64,000 nt of DNA, from the NCBI RefSeq assembly GCF_003931855.1, contig NZ_CP034248.1:2976001-3040000 (forward strand), read 5' to 3'. A model generated the notes under the pieces. It saw only the letters and a program-made list of their open reading frames with translations, was not told the origin of the DNA and did no database searches. Numbering within the stretch: the first letter of the stretch is position 1; each line of letters opens with the position of its first letter. Source of the stretch: Paenibacillus lentus (GTDB taxonomy: Bacteria; Bacillota; Bacilli; Paenibacillales; Paenibacillaceae). A program made the translations under genes and the position numbers. This document shows, piece by piece, positions 42,386 through 53,036 of the stretch.

Positions 42386-44647
42386 ATGTCGGTGATTGAA
42401 AAAGAAGTAAAAGAAGTACAGTCCGCATGGAGAGGCTTTAAAAAAGGCAAATGGATGAAGGAAGTTAATGTTCGCGATTTTATCGACAATAACATTGCTC
42501 CTTATCTAGGAGATGAATCTTTCCTGGTAGGACCAACAGATAACACGGTTGCCCTATGGGATATCGTATCCGACCTAACTAAGAAAGAACGGGAAGCTGG
42601 CGGAGTACTTGATGTTGACGTGAATACGCCATCCACGATTGTATCTCACGCTCCAGGCTACTTGGATAAAGAAAAGGAGCAAATCGTTGGTGTACAAGGC
42701 AGTGAGCCATTCCAACGCACGATCCGTCCGTTCGGCGGTATTAACATGGTGTTCAATGCATGTAAGGCTTATGGATTTGATCTGCCAGAGAGCATTGTTG
42801 AGATGTTTACAACGATTCGTAAGACGCATAACCAGGGCGTTTTTGATGCATACACTTCCGAGATGAGAGCGGCCCGTAAGGCTGGGATTATTACAGGTCT
42901 TCCAGACGCTTATGGACGCGGTCGGATTATCGGCGACTATCGCCGTGTTGCCCTATACGGGGTAGATTTCTTGATCAAGCAAAAACAAAGTGAGCTGAAA
43001 AGTCTTGAAGTCGATGTGATCGACGAGGATGTTATCCGCCTGCGTGAAGAGCTGTCTGAGCAAATTCGCGCACTCGGTGAATTGAAGCAGCTAGGCGAAA
43101 TGCACGGCTTCGATATTTCCAGACCAGCAACAACGGCGAAGGAAGCATTCCAATGGCTCTATTTTGCTTACCTGGCTGCTATTAAGGAGCAGGATGGCGC
43201 GGCAATGTCTCTTGGACGCGTATCATCTTTCCTTGATGCTTACATTGAGCGTGATCTTGCCGAAGGAACGATTACTGAGGTGGAAGCGCAAGAGCTTGTC
43301 GACCATTTCGTAATGAAGCTGCGTATCGTCAAATTCCTGCGCACGCCGGAATACAACGAACTGTTTAGTGGTGACCCTACATGGGTAACGGAGTCGATTG
43401 GCGGAATGTCTGTACAAGGCACTACTCGGGTAACAAAGAACAGCTTCCGGTTCCTGCACACCCTTTACAATCTGGGTCCTGCGCCTGAGCCAAACCTGAC
43501 CGTGCTATGGTCTGAGCAATTGCCGGAAGCGTTCAAGAAATATTGCGCCAAAGTATCCATCGAGACAAGCTCAATCCAATATGAGAATGACGATTTGATG
43601 CGTCCGATTTATGGAGACGACTACGGAATCGCCTGCTGTGTATCCGCGATGGAAATCGGGAAACAAATGCAATTCTTCGGCGCTCGTGCGAACCTTGCCA
43701 AAGCGCTTCTGTACGCGATCAACGGCGGTAAGGACGAGAAATCCGGAGTGCAGGTCGCTCCTGAATATCCGGCCATCACTTCCGAATATCTCGATTATGA
43801 TGAAGTAATGAAACGTTTCAAGCCGATGATGGAATGGCTTGCTAAGCTGTATGTAAATACACTCAACGTTATTCACTACATGCACGATAAATACTGCTAC
43901 GAACGCATTGAAATGGCCTTGCATGACCGCGATATTCTTCGTACGATGGCTTGCGGCATCGCCGGTCTATCCGTAGCAGCTGACTCACTTAGCGCTATCA
44001 AGTATGCTAAAGTTAAACCGATCCGCGATGAGAACGGCATCGCTGTAGATTTTGAAATCGAAGGCGAATTCCCTTGCTACGGCAACAACGATGATCGAGT
44101 GGACCAAATCGCAGTTGAGCTTGTGGAAAGCTTCATGGGCATGATCCGCAAGCATAAAACATATCGCAACTCGCTGCCAACGCAATCTGTATTGACGATC
44201 ACTTCCAATGTAGTGTACGGTAAGAAGACGGGTACTACACCAGATGGTCGTAAAGCGGGTGAGCCGTTCGCGCCAGGTGCTAACCCAATGCATGGACGGG
44301 ATAAGAAGGGGGCACTTGCATCCTTGAGTTCTGTCGCTAAATTACCTTATGAGCACAGCCTTGACGGTATTTCCAATACTTTCTCGATCGTGCCTAAGGC
44401 GCTAGGGAAAGACCCAGAAATCCGCAAGAATAACCTGGTGTCTATGATGGATGGTTACTTTGGAAGCAATGCGCATCATTTGAACGTCAACGTGTTCGAT
44501 CGCGAGCAATTGATGGATGCGATGGAGCATCCGGAAAATTATCCGCAGCTGACAATCCGCGTATCCGGTTATGCTGTTAACTTCATCAAGCTGACACGTG
44601 AGCAGCAACTGGATGTTATTAACCGCACATTCCATGGATCGATGTAA
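42386..44647 (+). CDS. pflB: Formate acetyltransferase (pyruvate formate-lyase)
   Basis: PflB converts pyruvate and CoA to acetyl-CoA and formate by glycyl-radical chemistry under anaerobic conditions. The 753-residue chain carries the paired active-site cysteines in GIACCVSAM and the C-terminal glycyl-radical motif RVSGYAVNF. The ATG at 42386 has GGAGGG at spacing 7; the ATG at 42371 lies within that ribosome site and is not used. pflA follows. Control is by tandem Fnr boxes. Acetyl-CoA from this step feeds AdhE encoded upstream. Confidence 0.98.
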   Translation: MSVIEKEVKEVQSAWRGFKKGKWMKEVNVRDFIDNNIAPYLGDESFLVGPTDNTVALWDIVSDLTKKEREAGGVLDVDVNTPSTIVSHAPGYLDKEKEQIVGVQGSEPFQRTIRPFGGINMVFNACKAYGFDLPESIVEMFTTIRKTHNQGVFDAYTSEMRAARKAGIITGLPDAYGRGRIIGDYRRVALYGVDFLIKQKQSELKSLEVDVIDEDVIRLREELSEQIRALGELKQLGEMHGFDISRPATTAKEAFQWLYFAYLAAIKEQDGAAMSLGRVSSFLDAYIERDLAEGTITEVEAQELVDHFVMKLRIVKFLRTPEYNELFSGDPTWVTESIGGMSVQGTTRVTKNSFRFLHTLYNLGPAPEPNLTVLWSEQLPEAFKKYCAKVSIETSSIQYENDDLMRPIYGDDYGIACCVSAMEIGKQMQFFGARANLAKALLYAINGGKDEKSGVQVAPEYPAITSEYLDYDEVMKRFKPMMEWLAKLYVNTLNVIHYMHDKYCYERIEMALHDRDILRTMACGIAGLSVAADSLSAIKYAKVKPIRDENGIAVDFEIEGEFPCYGNNDDRVDQIAVELVESFMGMIRKHKTYRNSLPTQSVLTITSNVVYGKKTGTTPDGRKAGEPFAPGANPMHGRDKKGALASLSSVAKLPYEHSLDGISNTFSIVPKALGKDPEIRKNNLVSMMDGYFGSNAHHLNVNVFDREQLMDAMEHPENYPQLTIRVSGYAVNFIKLTREQQLDVINRTFHGSM

Positions 44648-44702
44648 ACAAAATAGGGTATAAAGGCAGTACATGCAGCCATTTTAGAAAGGGTGACGAA
44701 AC

Positions 44703-45446
44703 ATGCTTAAAGGTCGCATACATTCATTGGAGACATTCGGAACGGTTGATGGCCCGGGCATTCGCTTCGTCCTCTTCATGCAGGGCTGCTTGCTGAAATG
44801 TCAATATTGCCATAATCCAGATACATGGAGCCTGACGGACGGGAAGGAAATGACATTAGAAGAGGTGCTGGCTGAAATCGAGCCGTATCTTAACTATTAC
44901 CGCTCGTCAGGCGGCGGGTTGACTGTCTCCGGTGGGGAGGCTACATTACAAGCGCCGTTCGTTACGGAATTGTTCCTTGAGGTGAAGAAGCGCTGGAATT
45001 TGCATACGACGCTTGATACGAACGGTTATAATGATGGCCCTAAAATCATCGACCTTTTGAATGTCACGGATTTGGTCATGCTCGATTTGAAGCATATCGA
45101 CAACGAGAAGCATATCAAGCTAACCGGGAAACCGAATGAGCGCATGCTGAACATGGCTAGATGGCTATCTAATGAGAGACGTAATATGTGGATCAGGTAC
45201 GTACTTGTTCCAGGGCTCACCGATGATGAACAAGATTTGCTAAATCTTGGACGATTTATCGGGGAGCTACACGCTGTAGAGAAGTTTGAAATACTTCCTT
45301 ATCATCAGATGGGCATATACAAGTGGCAGGAGCTAGGCTGGAGTTATCCATTGGAAGGCGTGCCTTCGCCGACGGAAGCGGAGGTTCAGCGGGCACACGA
45401 TCTGATTGAAGAAGGAAGAAAGCAGACGGTAGCCAAAGTTTTATAA
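44703..45446 (+). CDS. pflA: Pyruvate formate-lyase activating enzyme
   Basis: This 247-residue radical-SAM enzyme installs the glycyl radical on PflB. The cluster-binding motif is CLLKCQYC, just after GTVDGPGIRFVLFMQG; the SAM-binding GG stretch is SSGGGLTVSGGEATLQ. Length and neighbourhood are standard. The ATG is preceded by AAAGGGTGACG. A terminator follows. Confidence 0.98.
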   Translation: MLKGRIHSLETFGTVDGPGIRFVLFMQGCLLKCQYCHNPDTWSLTDGKEMTLEEVLAEIEPYLNYYRSSGGGLTVSGGEATLQAPFVTELFLEVKKRWNLHTTLDTNGYNDGPKIIDLLNVTDLVMLDLKHIDNEKHIKLTGKPNERMLNMARWLSNERRNMWIRYVLVPGLTDDEQDLLNLGRFIGELHAVEKFEILPYHQMGIYKWQELGWSYPLEGVPSPTEAEVQRAHDLIEEGRKQTVAKVL

Positions 45447-45465
45447 TTTTATAAATTTACAGTCA

Positions 45466-45507
45466 GGGCTGTTCCAATTAGTTATTACTAGTTGGGGCAG
45501 CTCTTTT
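45466..45507 (+). terminator. Terminator of pflBA
   Basis: GGGCTGTTCCAATTAGT (45466-45482) pairs, with G-U wobbles, with ACTAGTTGGGGCAGCTC (45487-45503); TTTTA follows. Confidence 0.88.
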
Positions 45508-45645
45508 ACTTGCTCTTGCATCATCTAATCCTCCCCCTTTTCAAGAGATTTGTTCCCTTACTAAAGAGGAAGGCAGAGTCTATAATATAGATAGCTTCGT
45601 AGATAACTTCATAGAGAGCTTGATCAAAATAGGGGGCTTTTCCAA

Positions 45646-47022
45646 ATGAGAAATCGTTTTATGTTAGGGCTGCTCCTGCTTTTTTTCGTATTTGCCTTAA
45701 CTGTAGCCGGCTGCAAGAGAAGTATTAGCAACAGCAACATCGTAGCAGGGGAGAAAGCTGCATTAATGAATAGGCAAACACAGCTTCAGGATGAGCCTTT
45801 TGAAGTTACGCTAAGACACACGCAGGTCGGGGAATCCAAAAAATTTCGGTTAGCCATTCTAAAGGATGTTGTTCAGCAGACTGAAGCGGATATTCCTGGT
45901 TTAAAAATACGGCTGGACGGCGTCGATTCCGAGGTCAATCGCAAGGAGAAGCTGCGAGGTGAGATGGCCGCCGGCAAGCCGCCGGATATCTTTGATGTGT
46001 TTGGCAGCCCGGATTCTGATATATATGCCCGGGAAGGACTTCTGCTTGATCTGACACCGATCTTGGAGGAGCTTGGACTAAAGAACAAGATCAAAGGACT
46101 GGAGCCGTATACACATGACGGAAAGATTTATGGTTTGCCTGCGGGAGCGTCCATCGAAGGCTTCTTTTATAATAAAGCGTATTTTGAGGAAAAGGGGCTT
46201 CATGTTCCAAGGACGCTTGCGGAGCTGGAACAGCTGGCAGAGGTCATTAAAGCAGACGGTAAAATTCCCTTTGCCCAGTCCTCTAAGGAAGCCTGGGTTC
46301 CGTTAATGACGACAAATAATTTATGGTCATATTTTGCTGGTTCTGAAGTGACATCAGGCTTCCGCTCCGGACAGGCAAAGTGGACTAATCCTGATGTCGT
46401 AAAGGCCTTTGAGAAACATCAGGAATGGGTTGAGAAAGGGTACTACAAACCGGGCGAGTTAGCCGTGGAATATATCGATATGAGGAACCAGATCATTAGC
46501 GGGGAAGCGATCATGATGATGGATGGTTCCTGGGCGAATTCCGTGTTTCGAGATCCGGTTCAAGCAGGCGAATTAATCGGAAAAATCGGTTATTTTAACA
46601 TGCCGCCCGAGGCTGAAGGTGATCCTTATATCGTTATGAATGATTTTAACAATGGGTACGGGTTTTCTAGCGCTATAGCTGATGATCCGCGTAAATTGCA
46701 AGCGGTTAAACAGTTTATCCAGAACTTCTGGACAGAAGAGATGCAGCTTCGAGGGTTGAAGGAGGACGGGGTGCTTCCCGCCTTAATCATTGACAGTGAG
46801 CAATTGTTGGATACTGTGGAGGATCCCTTGATAAAAGATATTTTTAACGGCGTGGAGCAAATCGATATATCCTATCCTGCCTATGACGCGCTGGTGCAGA
46901 CGCCAGTGAACGAGGCTTTGGGTCTTGGTATTCAGCAAATGATCAGCGGAGCGGTGGAGCCGAAGACGATGCTCGAAGCTCTGGAGCGTACGCAGGACGC
47001 AGCAAATGCAGAACTTCCATAG
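45646..47022 (+). CDS. ABC sugar transporter substrate-binding lipoprotein (2)
   Basis: The 458-residue precursor has a lipobox (TVAGC) and a family 1 solute-binding fold. It is strikingly like the binding protein at 33233-34600: both contain GVDSEVNRK, PPDIFD, FGSPD, WVPLMTTNNLWSY and a LKEDG segment at matching positions. No permease or ATPase genes follow; it may feed the permeases at 34698-36412. Alternatively it could present ligand to the sensor kinase encoded next. The kinase gene begins 26 bases after the stop. Confidence 0.93.
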   Translation: MRNRFMLGLLLLFFVFALTVAGCKRSISNSNIVAGEKAALMNRQTQLQDEPFEVTLRHTQVGESKKFRLAILKDVVQQTEADIPGLKIRLDGVDSEVNRKEKLRGEMAAGKPPDIFDVFGSPDSDIYAREGLLLDLTPILEELGLKNKIKGLEPYTHDGKIYGLPAGASIEGFFYNKAYFEEKGLHVPRTLAELEQLAEVIKADGKIPFAQSSKEAWVPLMTTNNLWSYFAGSEVTSGFRSGQAKWTNPDVVKAFEKHQEWVEKGYYKPGELAVEYIDMRNQIISGEAIMMMDGSWANSVFRDPVQAGELIGKIGYFNMPPEAEGDPYIVMNDFNNGYGFSSAIADDPRKLQAVKQFIQNFWTEEMQLRGLKEDGVLPALIIDSEQLLDTVEDPLIKDIFNGVEQIDISYPAYDALVQTPVNEALGLGIQQMISGAVEPKTMLEALERTQDAANAELP

Positions 47023-47048
47023 CATTAAATGCCGCAAGGAGATAACTT

Positions 47049-48854
47049 ATGAATCTAAGGATCAAAATGTTGACAGCTTTTCTTGGACTTGTCATTGTGC
47101 CGCTATTCATTCTTGGCATCGTTACTTTTCTCGTTACTTTTCAATCGATAGAAAAGAAGCATAGCCAGCAAGCGGAGTATTCCCTCAAGGCGATTAGCTA
47201 CAGCATTAAAAAGGTCTTTCAAGAGATGGACAATGTGACGGATAACGGAATTTCCAATGAAATTTTTAAAATGGCGCTAACGGCTGAAGATCCTGACTCC
47301 CAAAACCTGGTTAGTCAAATCCGGTTGAATGAGAACCAGAAGAACTTTCGGTCGCTGTTGTACAACCATCCTGCGATTGATTACGCCTTTTTATACAGCG
47401 AGCGGGGGAATGGTGAGGCCTCTAACGTAGTAACATTATTTAATAAAGAAAGCTTTCAAACTCTTCCTTACGAAAAGTTCAAACTGCATCCTTTGTATGA
47501 GGAGGTAAAGGCGCTCAAGGGGCAATCCAAGTGGATCGCTCCATACGAATATCCCGAGTTGACAGGATCTGAAAACGTATTCACACAAATCAGGCTGATC
47601 AAGGATAAGCATACGATGAAGGCGCTTGGCATTCTTGCGGTGCAGATAAAGAACTGGGAGTTTGAACGTATTTTTCAAAACTTAAAGCTGGGCAGCGAAA
47701 TGAAGGATACCCGCTTCATGCTGGTCAATGACGACGGGCTGGTGCTATATGATCATCAGTCTGAATTTGACGGACTAAACATCCAGGCTCACATCGATCA
47801 TGCATTTCATCCAAGCGATACATATCAGAGCTTTAAAGGGAAATTCAACGGGCAAGAGAGCATTATCTCCATATATAATTTGCAGGCTTATCCTTGGAGC
47901 CTAGTGTCTATAACGTCATGGAGCTATTTGTCGCAGGAAATTACGACCTTTGCGAAATGGTTTATCGCCATTCTCTTTATTTGCTTGGTAACGGCGATCC
48001 TATTCAACGTGCTGTTTATGAACAGAATCACCGGAAATATCGGTAAAATCGTCCGGTTTATGCGTAAGGTTGAAGCGGGAGATCTGCAGGCCAGGGTGGA
48101 AGAAAAGGGCGATGATGAACTATTTTTGCTACAAAAGGGCTTTAACAATCAAATGAATAAAATCAATGAGCTATTCGAGCAGGTTAAGATGGAGCAGAAG
48201 CAGAAGGCTAATGCAGAGTTACGGGTGCTGCAGGCGCAAATCAAGCCGCACTTTCTCTTTAATACGCTAGAGTCGATTAACGTTCTGGCGATTCAGAATG
48301 AAGGACGGAAGGTGAGCGAGATGGTGCTGCGTCTTGCCAGCATTTTGCGAATTAGCATTCAGGAGAAGGAAGAGATCAAGCTTCGTCTTGAAATCGAGCA
48401 TTTGTACAGTTACTTGGAGATTCAAAAGAGTAGGTTTGACGATCTGTTTGATTATTCGATCGATATTCCGACAGAAATGCTGCAATATCGGCTGCTTAAG
48501 TTAACGCTTCAGCCCTTGGTGGAGAACAGTATCCAGCACGGTTTCGACGGGATTGAATATCCCGGCCAAATTGCTATTACCGGCTTTCTAGAAGAGGACA
48601 GGATGGTGCTGCGCATTGAGGATAATGGAATTGGCATCACGGGTGAGCAGTTATCATCCATACAATACACAGAGTTGGAACAGGTGAAATATGAAGCGCT
48701 TAAGCCTTATCCTAGTCCGGAGAGACAGGGCCTGGGACTGCGAAGCGTCCACGATCGGCTGCGATTGCAGTACGGGCGAAGATACGGTTTATTTATTTGT
48801 TCTGCACCTGGTCAAGGTACGATTATCCAATGCATTATTCCGAAGCAAAGTTAA
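47049..48854 (+). CDS. YesM-like sensor histidine kinase
   Basis: The 601-residue protein has a membrane helix at about residues 7-30, an extracellular sensor region of about 270 residues (Cache-like), a second helix at about 300-325, a HAMP linker (NRITGNIGKIVRFMRKVEAGDLQARVE) and a His_kinase/HATPase module: phospho-His in QAQIKPHFLFNTLESI, N-box LVENSIQHGF, and G boxes IEDNGIGI and GLGLRSVHDRLRLQYG. Such kinases phosphorylate YesN-type regulators. The only such regulator in the window lies at 36462-38111, so these two are the likely pair. GAGATAACTT precedes the ATG. Confidence 0.95.
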   Translation: MNLRIKMLTAFLGLVIVPLFILGIVTFLVTFQSIEKKHSQQAEYSLKAISYSIKKVFQEMDNVTDNGISNEIFKMALTAEDPDSQNLVSQIRLNENQKNFRSLLYNHPAIDYAFLYSERGNGEASNVVTLFNKESFQTLPYEKFKLHPLYEEVKALKGQSKWIAPYEYPELTGSENVFTQIRLIKDKHTMKALGILAVQIKNWEFERIFQNLKLGSEMKDTRFMLVNDDGLVLYDHQSEFDGLNIQAHIDHAFHPSDTYQSFKGKFNGQESIISIYNLQAYPWSLVSITSWSYLSQEITTFAKWFIAILFICLVTAILFNVLFMNRITGNIGKIVRFMRKVEAGDLQARVEEKGDDELFLLQKGFNNQMNKINELFEQVKMEQKQKANAELRVLQAQIKPHFLFNTLESINVLAIQNEGRKVSEMVLRLASILRISIQEKEEIKLRLEIEHLYSYLEIQKSRFDDLFDYSIDIPTEMLQYRLLKLTLQPLVENSIQHGFDGIEYPGQIAITGFLEEDRMVLRIEDNGIGITGEQLSSIQYTELEQVKYEALKPYPSPERQGLGLRSVHDRLRLQYGRRYGLFICSAPGQGTIIQCIIPKQS

Positions 48855-48892
48855 ATCTAGTAAAAAATAATTGAGAAGGCGGGTGTACAGGT

Positions 48893-50518
48893 TTGGAGAC
48901 AGCGAAACTAACGCTAGAGCAAAAAATCGGGCAGATGTTTATTTGCGGCTTTCCTGGGATTGTAGCGAATGAAGGGATCAAGGCATTAATCGCCGAACAT
49001 CATTTAGGCGGGATCATTTATTTTCGACGAAACATTGATAGCGTGGGACAACTGGCCAAGCTTTCCCAGGACTTGCAGCTGTTACCTCGCAGCACGCCAG
49101 AAATCCCTCTCTTTATCTCGATGGATCAGGAAGGCGGCATGGTGGCGAGATTGGATCATGATGGCATCAGTCGGATTCAGGGCAATATGGCGCTCGGAGC
49201 CGCAAATGATCTGTCGCTAACCGAGGAGGCAGCCGTATTGGCGGCTAAGGAATTATTTTCTCTTGGTATTAATCTCAATTTTGCGCCTTGTGTTGATGTC
49301 AATAATAATCCGGCCAATCCGGTAATTGGCGTCCGCTCTTTCGGCGAAGATCCGCGTCGAGTTGCTGAGCACGGAGCCGCCGCAATCCGTGGATATCAGA
49401 GCCAGGGAGTCAGCGCTACAGCTAAGCATTTCCCCGGGCATGGCGATACGGCCGTTGACTCGCATCATGGCCTGGCCAGTGTGCCGCATAGCCGGGAGCG
49501 GCTGTACAGCGTGGAGCTTTCGCCTTTTTGTAAAGCGATTGAGGCTGGCGTTGATATGATCATGACAGCACATGTTATATTTCCAGCTTTCGAGCCCGAG
49601 GCGATTCCAGCGACGCTGTCCCGGCGCGTCCTGACAGACTTACTGCGTAATGAGCTTGGCTTTGAAGGCGTCATTATCACAGATTGCTTGGAAATGCACG
49701 CGATTTCCAAAAGCTGTGGGATTGCTGAGGGAGCCGTTCGCGCCATTGAGGCCGGAACTGATATCGTTCTAGTTAGCCATACCTTGGAGGAACAGGTGCG
49801 GGCGATCAAAGCGGTACGCGCTGCCGTTCAATGCGGACGACTGACAGAGGCACAAATCGATACATCGGTGGCGCGCATACTGGCATTGAAACAGAAGCGT
49901 ATCAGTAAATCGCAGGGGATCAATCCTGCTCAATCCACTCGTATTCCGCTCACTCCAAAGAAGGAGAGCGAGCCGCTACTACAACGCATAGCTGAAAAAA
50001 GTGTGACGCTTGTAAGCGATCGCAGCGGCAATTTACCTTTGGCGAAGGGAGAGCCTGTGCTCGTCGTTTGGCCGGAGCTGCGTCACCGAACCGAGGTGGA
50101 TGAGCCGGCTGTTCATCGGTATACGCTAGTCGATGCACTCGCTCCTTACAGAGAGGTGGCCCTAGCTATCGTTGGCACTGCTCCCGACAATTTCGAAATT
50201 CAGGACGTTATAGAGAGCAGCAGGAAGTTTAAGCAAGTTATTGTAATGACTTATACCGCGGAAGGAGAAATTTCTAAGGGGCAAATATCCTTAATAAAAG
50301 GATTGAATGAAATACATGGTTCTAGTATTATAGTTGTATCTACGCGGAATCCATATGATATTAATTCTTTTCCTGAGATAGGAACATATTTGTGCCTGTA
50401 CGAGAATCGACAGTATTCACTTGATGCACTTGCAAAAGTGCTAGTTGGGCGGCTTCGGCCACAAGGCAAGCTTCCGGTAGGCCTGAGTTCACATTTTCCG
50501 ATTGGACACGGCCTGTAG
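48893..50518 (+). CDS. Glycoside hydrolase family 3, NagZ-like beta-N-acetylhexosaminidase
   Basis: The 541-residue protein has the NagZ signature: MDQEGGMVARL, then KHFPGHGDT followed by DSHHGL (the flexible loop with the catalytic Asp-His dyad), and the nucleophile region GVIITDCLEMHAI. It cleaves terminal beta-GlcNAc from muropeptides or chitooligosaccharides. No signal peptide is seen, so it is cytoplasmic, unlike the secreted B. subtilis NagZ. It would act on saccharides brought in by the neighbouring importer. A second domain from about residue 350 resembles the C-terminal domain of two-domain family 3 enzymes. The TTG start at 48893 is the best available. Confidence 0.93.
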   Translation: METAKLTLEQKIGQMFICGFPGIVANEGIKALIAEHHLGGIIYFRRNIDSVGQLAKLSQDLQLLPRSTPEIPLFISMDQEGGMVARLDHDGISRIQGNMALGAANDLSLTEEAAVLAAKELFSLGINLNFAPCVDVNNNPANPVIGVRSFGEDPRRVAEHGAAAIRGYQSQGVSATAKHFPGHGDTAVDSHHGLASVPHSRERLYSVELSPFCKAIEAGVDMIMTAHVIFPAFEPEAIPATLSRRVLTDLLRNELGFEGVIITDCLEMHAISKSCGIAEGAVRAIEAGTDIVLVSHTLEEQVRAIKAVRAAVQCGRLTEAQIDTSVARILALKQKRISKSQGINPAQSTRIPLTPKKESEPLLQRIAEKSVTLVSDRSGNLPLAKGEPVLVVWPELRHRTEVDEPAVHRYTLVDALAPYREVALAIVGTAPDNFEIQDVIESSRKFKQVIVMTYTAEGEISKGQISLIKGLNEIHGSSIIVVSTRNPYDINSFPEIGTYLCLYENRQYSLDALAKVLVGRLRPQGKLPVGLSSHFPIGHGL

Positions 50519-50572
50519 CCTGGAGAGCTGTACGATTCTAATATGGAACTCGTTACCTATAAAACCGGTAAA

Positions 50573-50597
50573 AGTCCGTATTAATAACGGATTTTTA
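50573..50597 (+). terminator. Terminator of the hexosaminidase unit
   Basis: TCCGT (50575-50579) and ACGGA (50587-50591) flank an AT-rich loop and TTTTT follows; the stem is short but well placed. Confidence 0.6.
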
Positions 50598-50706
50598 TTG
50601 GTTTTTATTTATGTATGCTAAAAGTAGCAACTTTTTATGCTAATCGGCGTTTAACTATAAGCGTACAAGTGACAGTCTTAACAATGGGAGCAAAAGGAGT
50701 TTATCA

Positions 50707-52866
50707 ATGAAGTTGAAAAAGATGGTCCTCATCACCGTATCGATTGCTTCACTAGTGACCATGGTTCTACCTGTTAGTGCGGCAAGTACCGTACCTGGAA
50801 GTACCCTAAGCACTGAAGACATTGCAGCAGGGCAAATGAACACATTATCAGGTTTGTCGAATACTCAGTCAGGCATACCCGATATAGAAAAGGTAGAGAC
50901 AGAACAGCCCAGGGAGACAACCCCTTCTGCGGAGGCCGAGGAAGAAACAGGACTTATGGCAATGGGGAACATAAATGCTACTTTAAGCTCTGATGTTAGT
51001 CAATTGGTTCTTTTGATGAATAGTAATAAAATGTATCAGAATGGCAAGCTATACTTAGCCTCTCATCCAATGACCGTCAAGGACGGGGTTTCCTATATAT
51101 CCATTCGAGCGATCGTGGAACGTGCGGGATTGAAATTATCTTATGACAATAAAACGAAAGAGACGATTATTCGGCGGGGCGGTGATGAGCTGCGATTCAA
51201 GCTGAACAGCAAGAATTATAAAGTGAATGGAGTCGTCAAGCAAATGAGGGGCGCGTCCTACTCCTCTAAAGACATATTCATGGTTCCGCTGACTTCGATT
51301 ACGCAGGCACTTGGCATCCCCTACACGGTAAACCAGCAGGAGAAGAAGGTCATTCTCAGCCTGTCGACCAAGCCAGTTGCTTCTTTTAGCATCGGTAATC
51401 CGGAAATCTTTGCAGGCGAGACTTTGGTGCAGTATATGCCTAACGCGTACTCTCCTAAGGGACTGCCTATTGTGGAAGAGCAGTGGGAAGGCAGAGAGGA
51501 AATATTCATGTCTCCGGGCAGGTTTGTCGTCGGCTATCGCGTCAAGGATTCCAGCGGCCAATGGAGCGATACGTTCTGGCTAACCGTAACGGTGAATAAG
51601 CCACATACGCCTCCAGTTGCCAATTTTACGACGAATAAAGACACATACAAAATGGGGGAACTCGTTACCTACACAGATTACAGCACGGACGAAAATAACG
51701 CTATTGTGTCCCGGGAATGGTTCAACAATGAGATGGCATTCTTCCTGCCAGGGCCAAAGACCATTCGCTTAACCGTTAAGAATAAATACGGACTCTCTTC
51801 GACCGCGGAGAAAACGATCATGATTACGAACGAGACATTGTATTCGCGGGATGATTTCTACAAAATTTATACACCGGTCGGTAGTAAATATTCGTTTGAC
51901 GGTACCAAGATTCCTACCTGGGAGAAGGTTCCTTATCAATACGAGAGCGAGCCCGTAACGCTAATTCGCAGCAACAGTCCAGAGACGGTCTATTCCGAAG
52001 GGATCTTATATCGTGATTCGGCTATCGGGAATACGAGATTTATGCTGCATCATGTGAATGCAACCAGGAAAAGCGTGAAAATGTACGTCGTAGCCACAAA
52101 CCGTAGTACCGAAACCGCACGCTTGAGCCAGACGAGCTTGGGAATGGGCGGGCCCACGAAATATGCAACGGCCTCAGGCAAAATGTCTGTGCAGCGTTAT
52201 TTCGAATCGATGCAGTTCGGTAATAAATATAAAGACGTATGGCTTGCGCCAGGCCAGAGCAAAGTCATTTTCAGCGAACTGAGTTCAAATGTAATGCGGC
52301 AGGGAGACGTCATATCCTTATTTGCAGACTTATATAGCGATCAAATGATTCAATATCATGTCATTATGCTCCAGAGCACCAGAGATCCCATTAAAGCTCT
52401 ACAAAATTTAACCGTGCTACCTATGGATAATCACAACCGGGGTAAGTATTATGAAGCGACAAAAAATATTCAATACGGTGAGCTTGTCGGTTTGACACCA
52501 TCCCGGCTGATGATCGGTGACAATTCCCAAGACCCCTATTTGATCGGGACAGATGGGGCAACGGGAACCTACCAAATGAACGCAGGTAATTTTGGGGTAT
52601 TGTACCGAATCAAGCTACATCGGGTTGCCCCTCAGACTATCATTACGTTCAACCCGCGCGGAGGACAATATGATGGAGTGATCATGGTGAACGGCAGGAT
52701 GGTTCAGTTGCCTGAAACTAGCGGGCTGAGGGCTCCTCACGAAGCGGCTGTGCTGCATCGCACGGGTGATCGCGAAGAGACGGTGGAAATGCTCTTTACG
52801 GCGGCACCGGGCAGCAGCTTATCTGTTAATTTATTATTCCAGCCTTTACCTGAAATTAAACATTAA
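50707..52866 (+). CDS. Secreted stalk-domain (copper amine oxidase-like N) and PKD-domain protein
   Basis: The 719-residue precursor has a signal peptide (about residues 1-26, ending VSAAS). Residues about 100-220 form the stalk domain common in Paenibacillus secreted proteins (VKDGVSYISIRAIVERAGLKLSYD, IFMVPLTSITQALGIPYTV). A further Ig-like and a PKD-like domain follow (SREWFNNEMAFFLPGPKTIRLTVKNKYGLSS, about 305-375), then about 340 residues with no family I recognise. AAAGGAGTTTATCA precedes the ATG. It probably binds or organises cell-wall material. It stands alone between two terminators. Confidence 0.85.
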   Translation: MKLKKMVLITVSIASLVTMVLPVSAASTVPGSTLSTEDIAAGQMNTLSGLSNTQSGIPDIEKVETEQPRETTPSAEAEEETGLMAMGNINATLSSDVSQLVLLMNSNKMYQNGKLYLASHPMTVKDGVSYISIRAIVERAGLKLSYDNKTKETIIRRGGDELRFKLNSKNYKVNGVVKQMRGASYSSKDIFMVPLTSITQALGIPYTVNQQEKKVILSLSTKPVASFSIGNPEIFAGETLVQYMPNAYSPKGLPIVEEQWEGREEIFMSPGRFVVGYRVKDSSGQWSDTFWLTVTVNKPHTPPVANFTTNKDTYKMGELVTYTDYSTDENNAIVSREWFNNEMAFFLPGPKTIRLTVKNKYGLSSTAEKTIMITNETLYSRDDFYKIYTPVGSKYSFDGTKIPTWEKVPYQYESEPVTLIRSNSPETVYSEGILYRDSAIGNTRFMLHHVNATRKSVKMYVVATNRSTETARLSQTSLGMGGPTKYATASGKMSVQRYFESMQFGNKYKDVWLAPGQSKVIFSELSSNVMRQGDVISLFADLYSDQMIQYHVIMLQSTRDPIKALQNLTVLPMDNHNRGKYYEATKNIQYGELVGLTPSRLMIGDNSQDPYLIGTDGATGTYQMNAGNFGVLYRIKLHRVAPQTIITFNPRGGQYDGVIMVNGRMVQLPETSGLRAPHEAAVLHRTGDREETVEMLFTAAPGSSLSVNLLFQPLPEIKH

Positions 52867-52890
52867 TTATGGTTATAATCTATGTTTTCG

Positions 52891-52927
52891 AGGCAGATCA
52901 ACACAAATTTCGTTGGTCTGCCTTTTT
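52891..52927 (+). terminator. Terminator after the stalk/PKD protein gene
   Basis: AGGCAGATCAAC (52891-52902) pairs with GTTGGTCTGCCT (52912-52923) and a T run follows. Confidence 0.9.
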
Positions 52928-53036
52928 CTGACGCACCCACGGTTGAGAAGGGGCAGCTTCATTGACGCTGCTGTTTTTTTCGGGCATTATTATTAGTGAC
53001 GCATGCATAACGCAAGTTCAGACGGGAGGTATGCAC

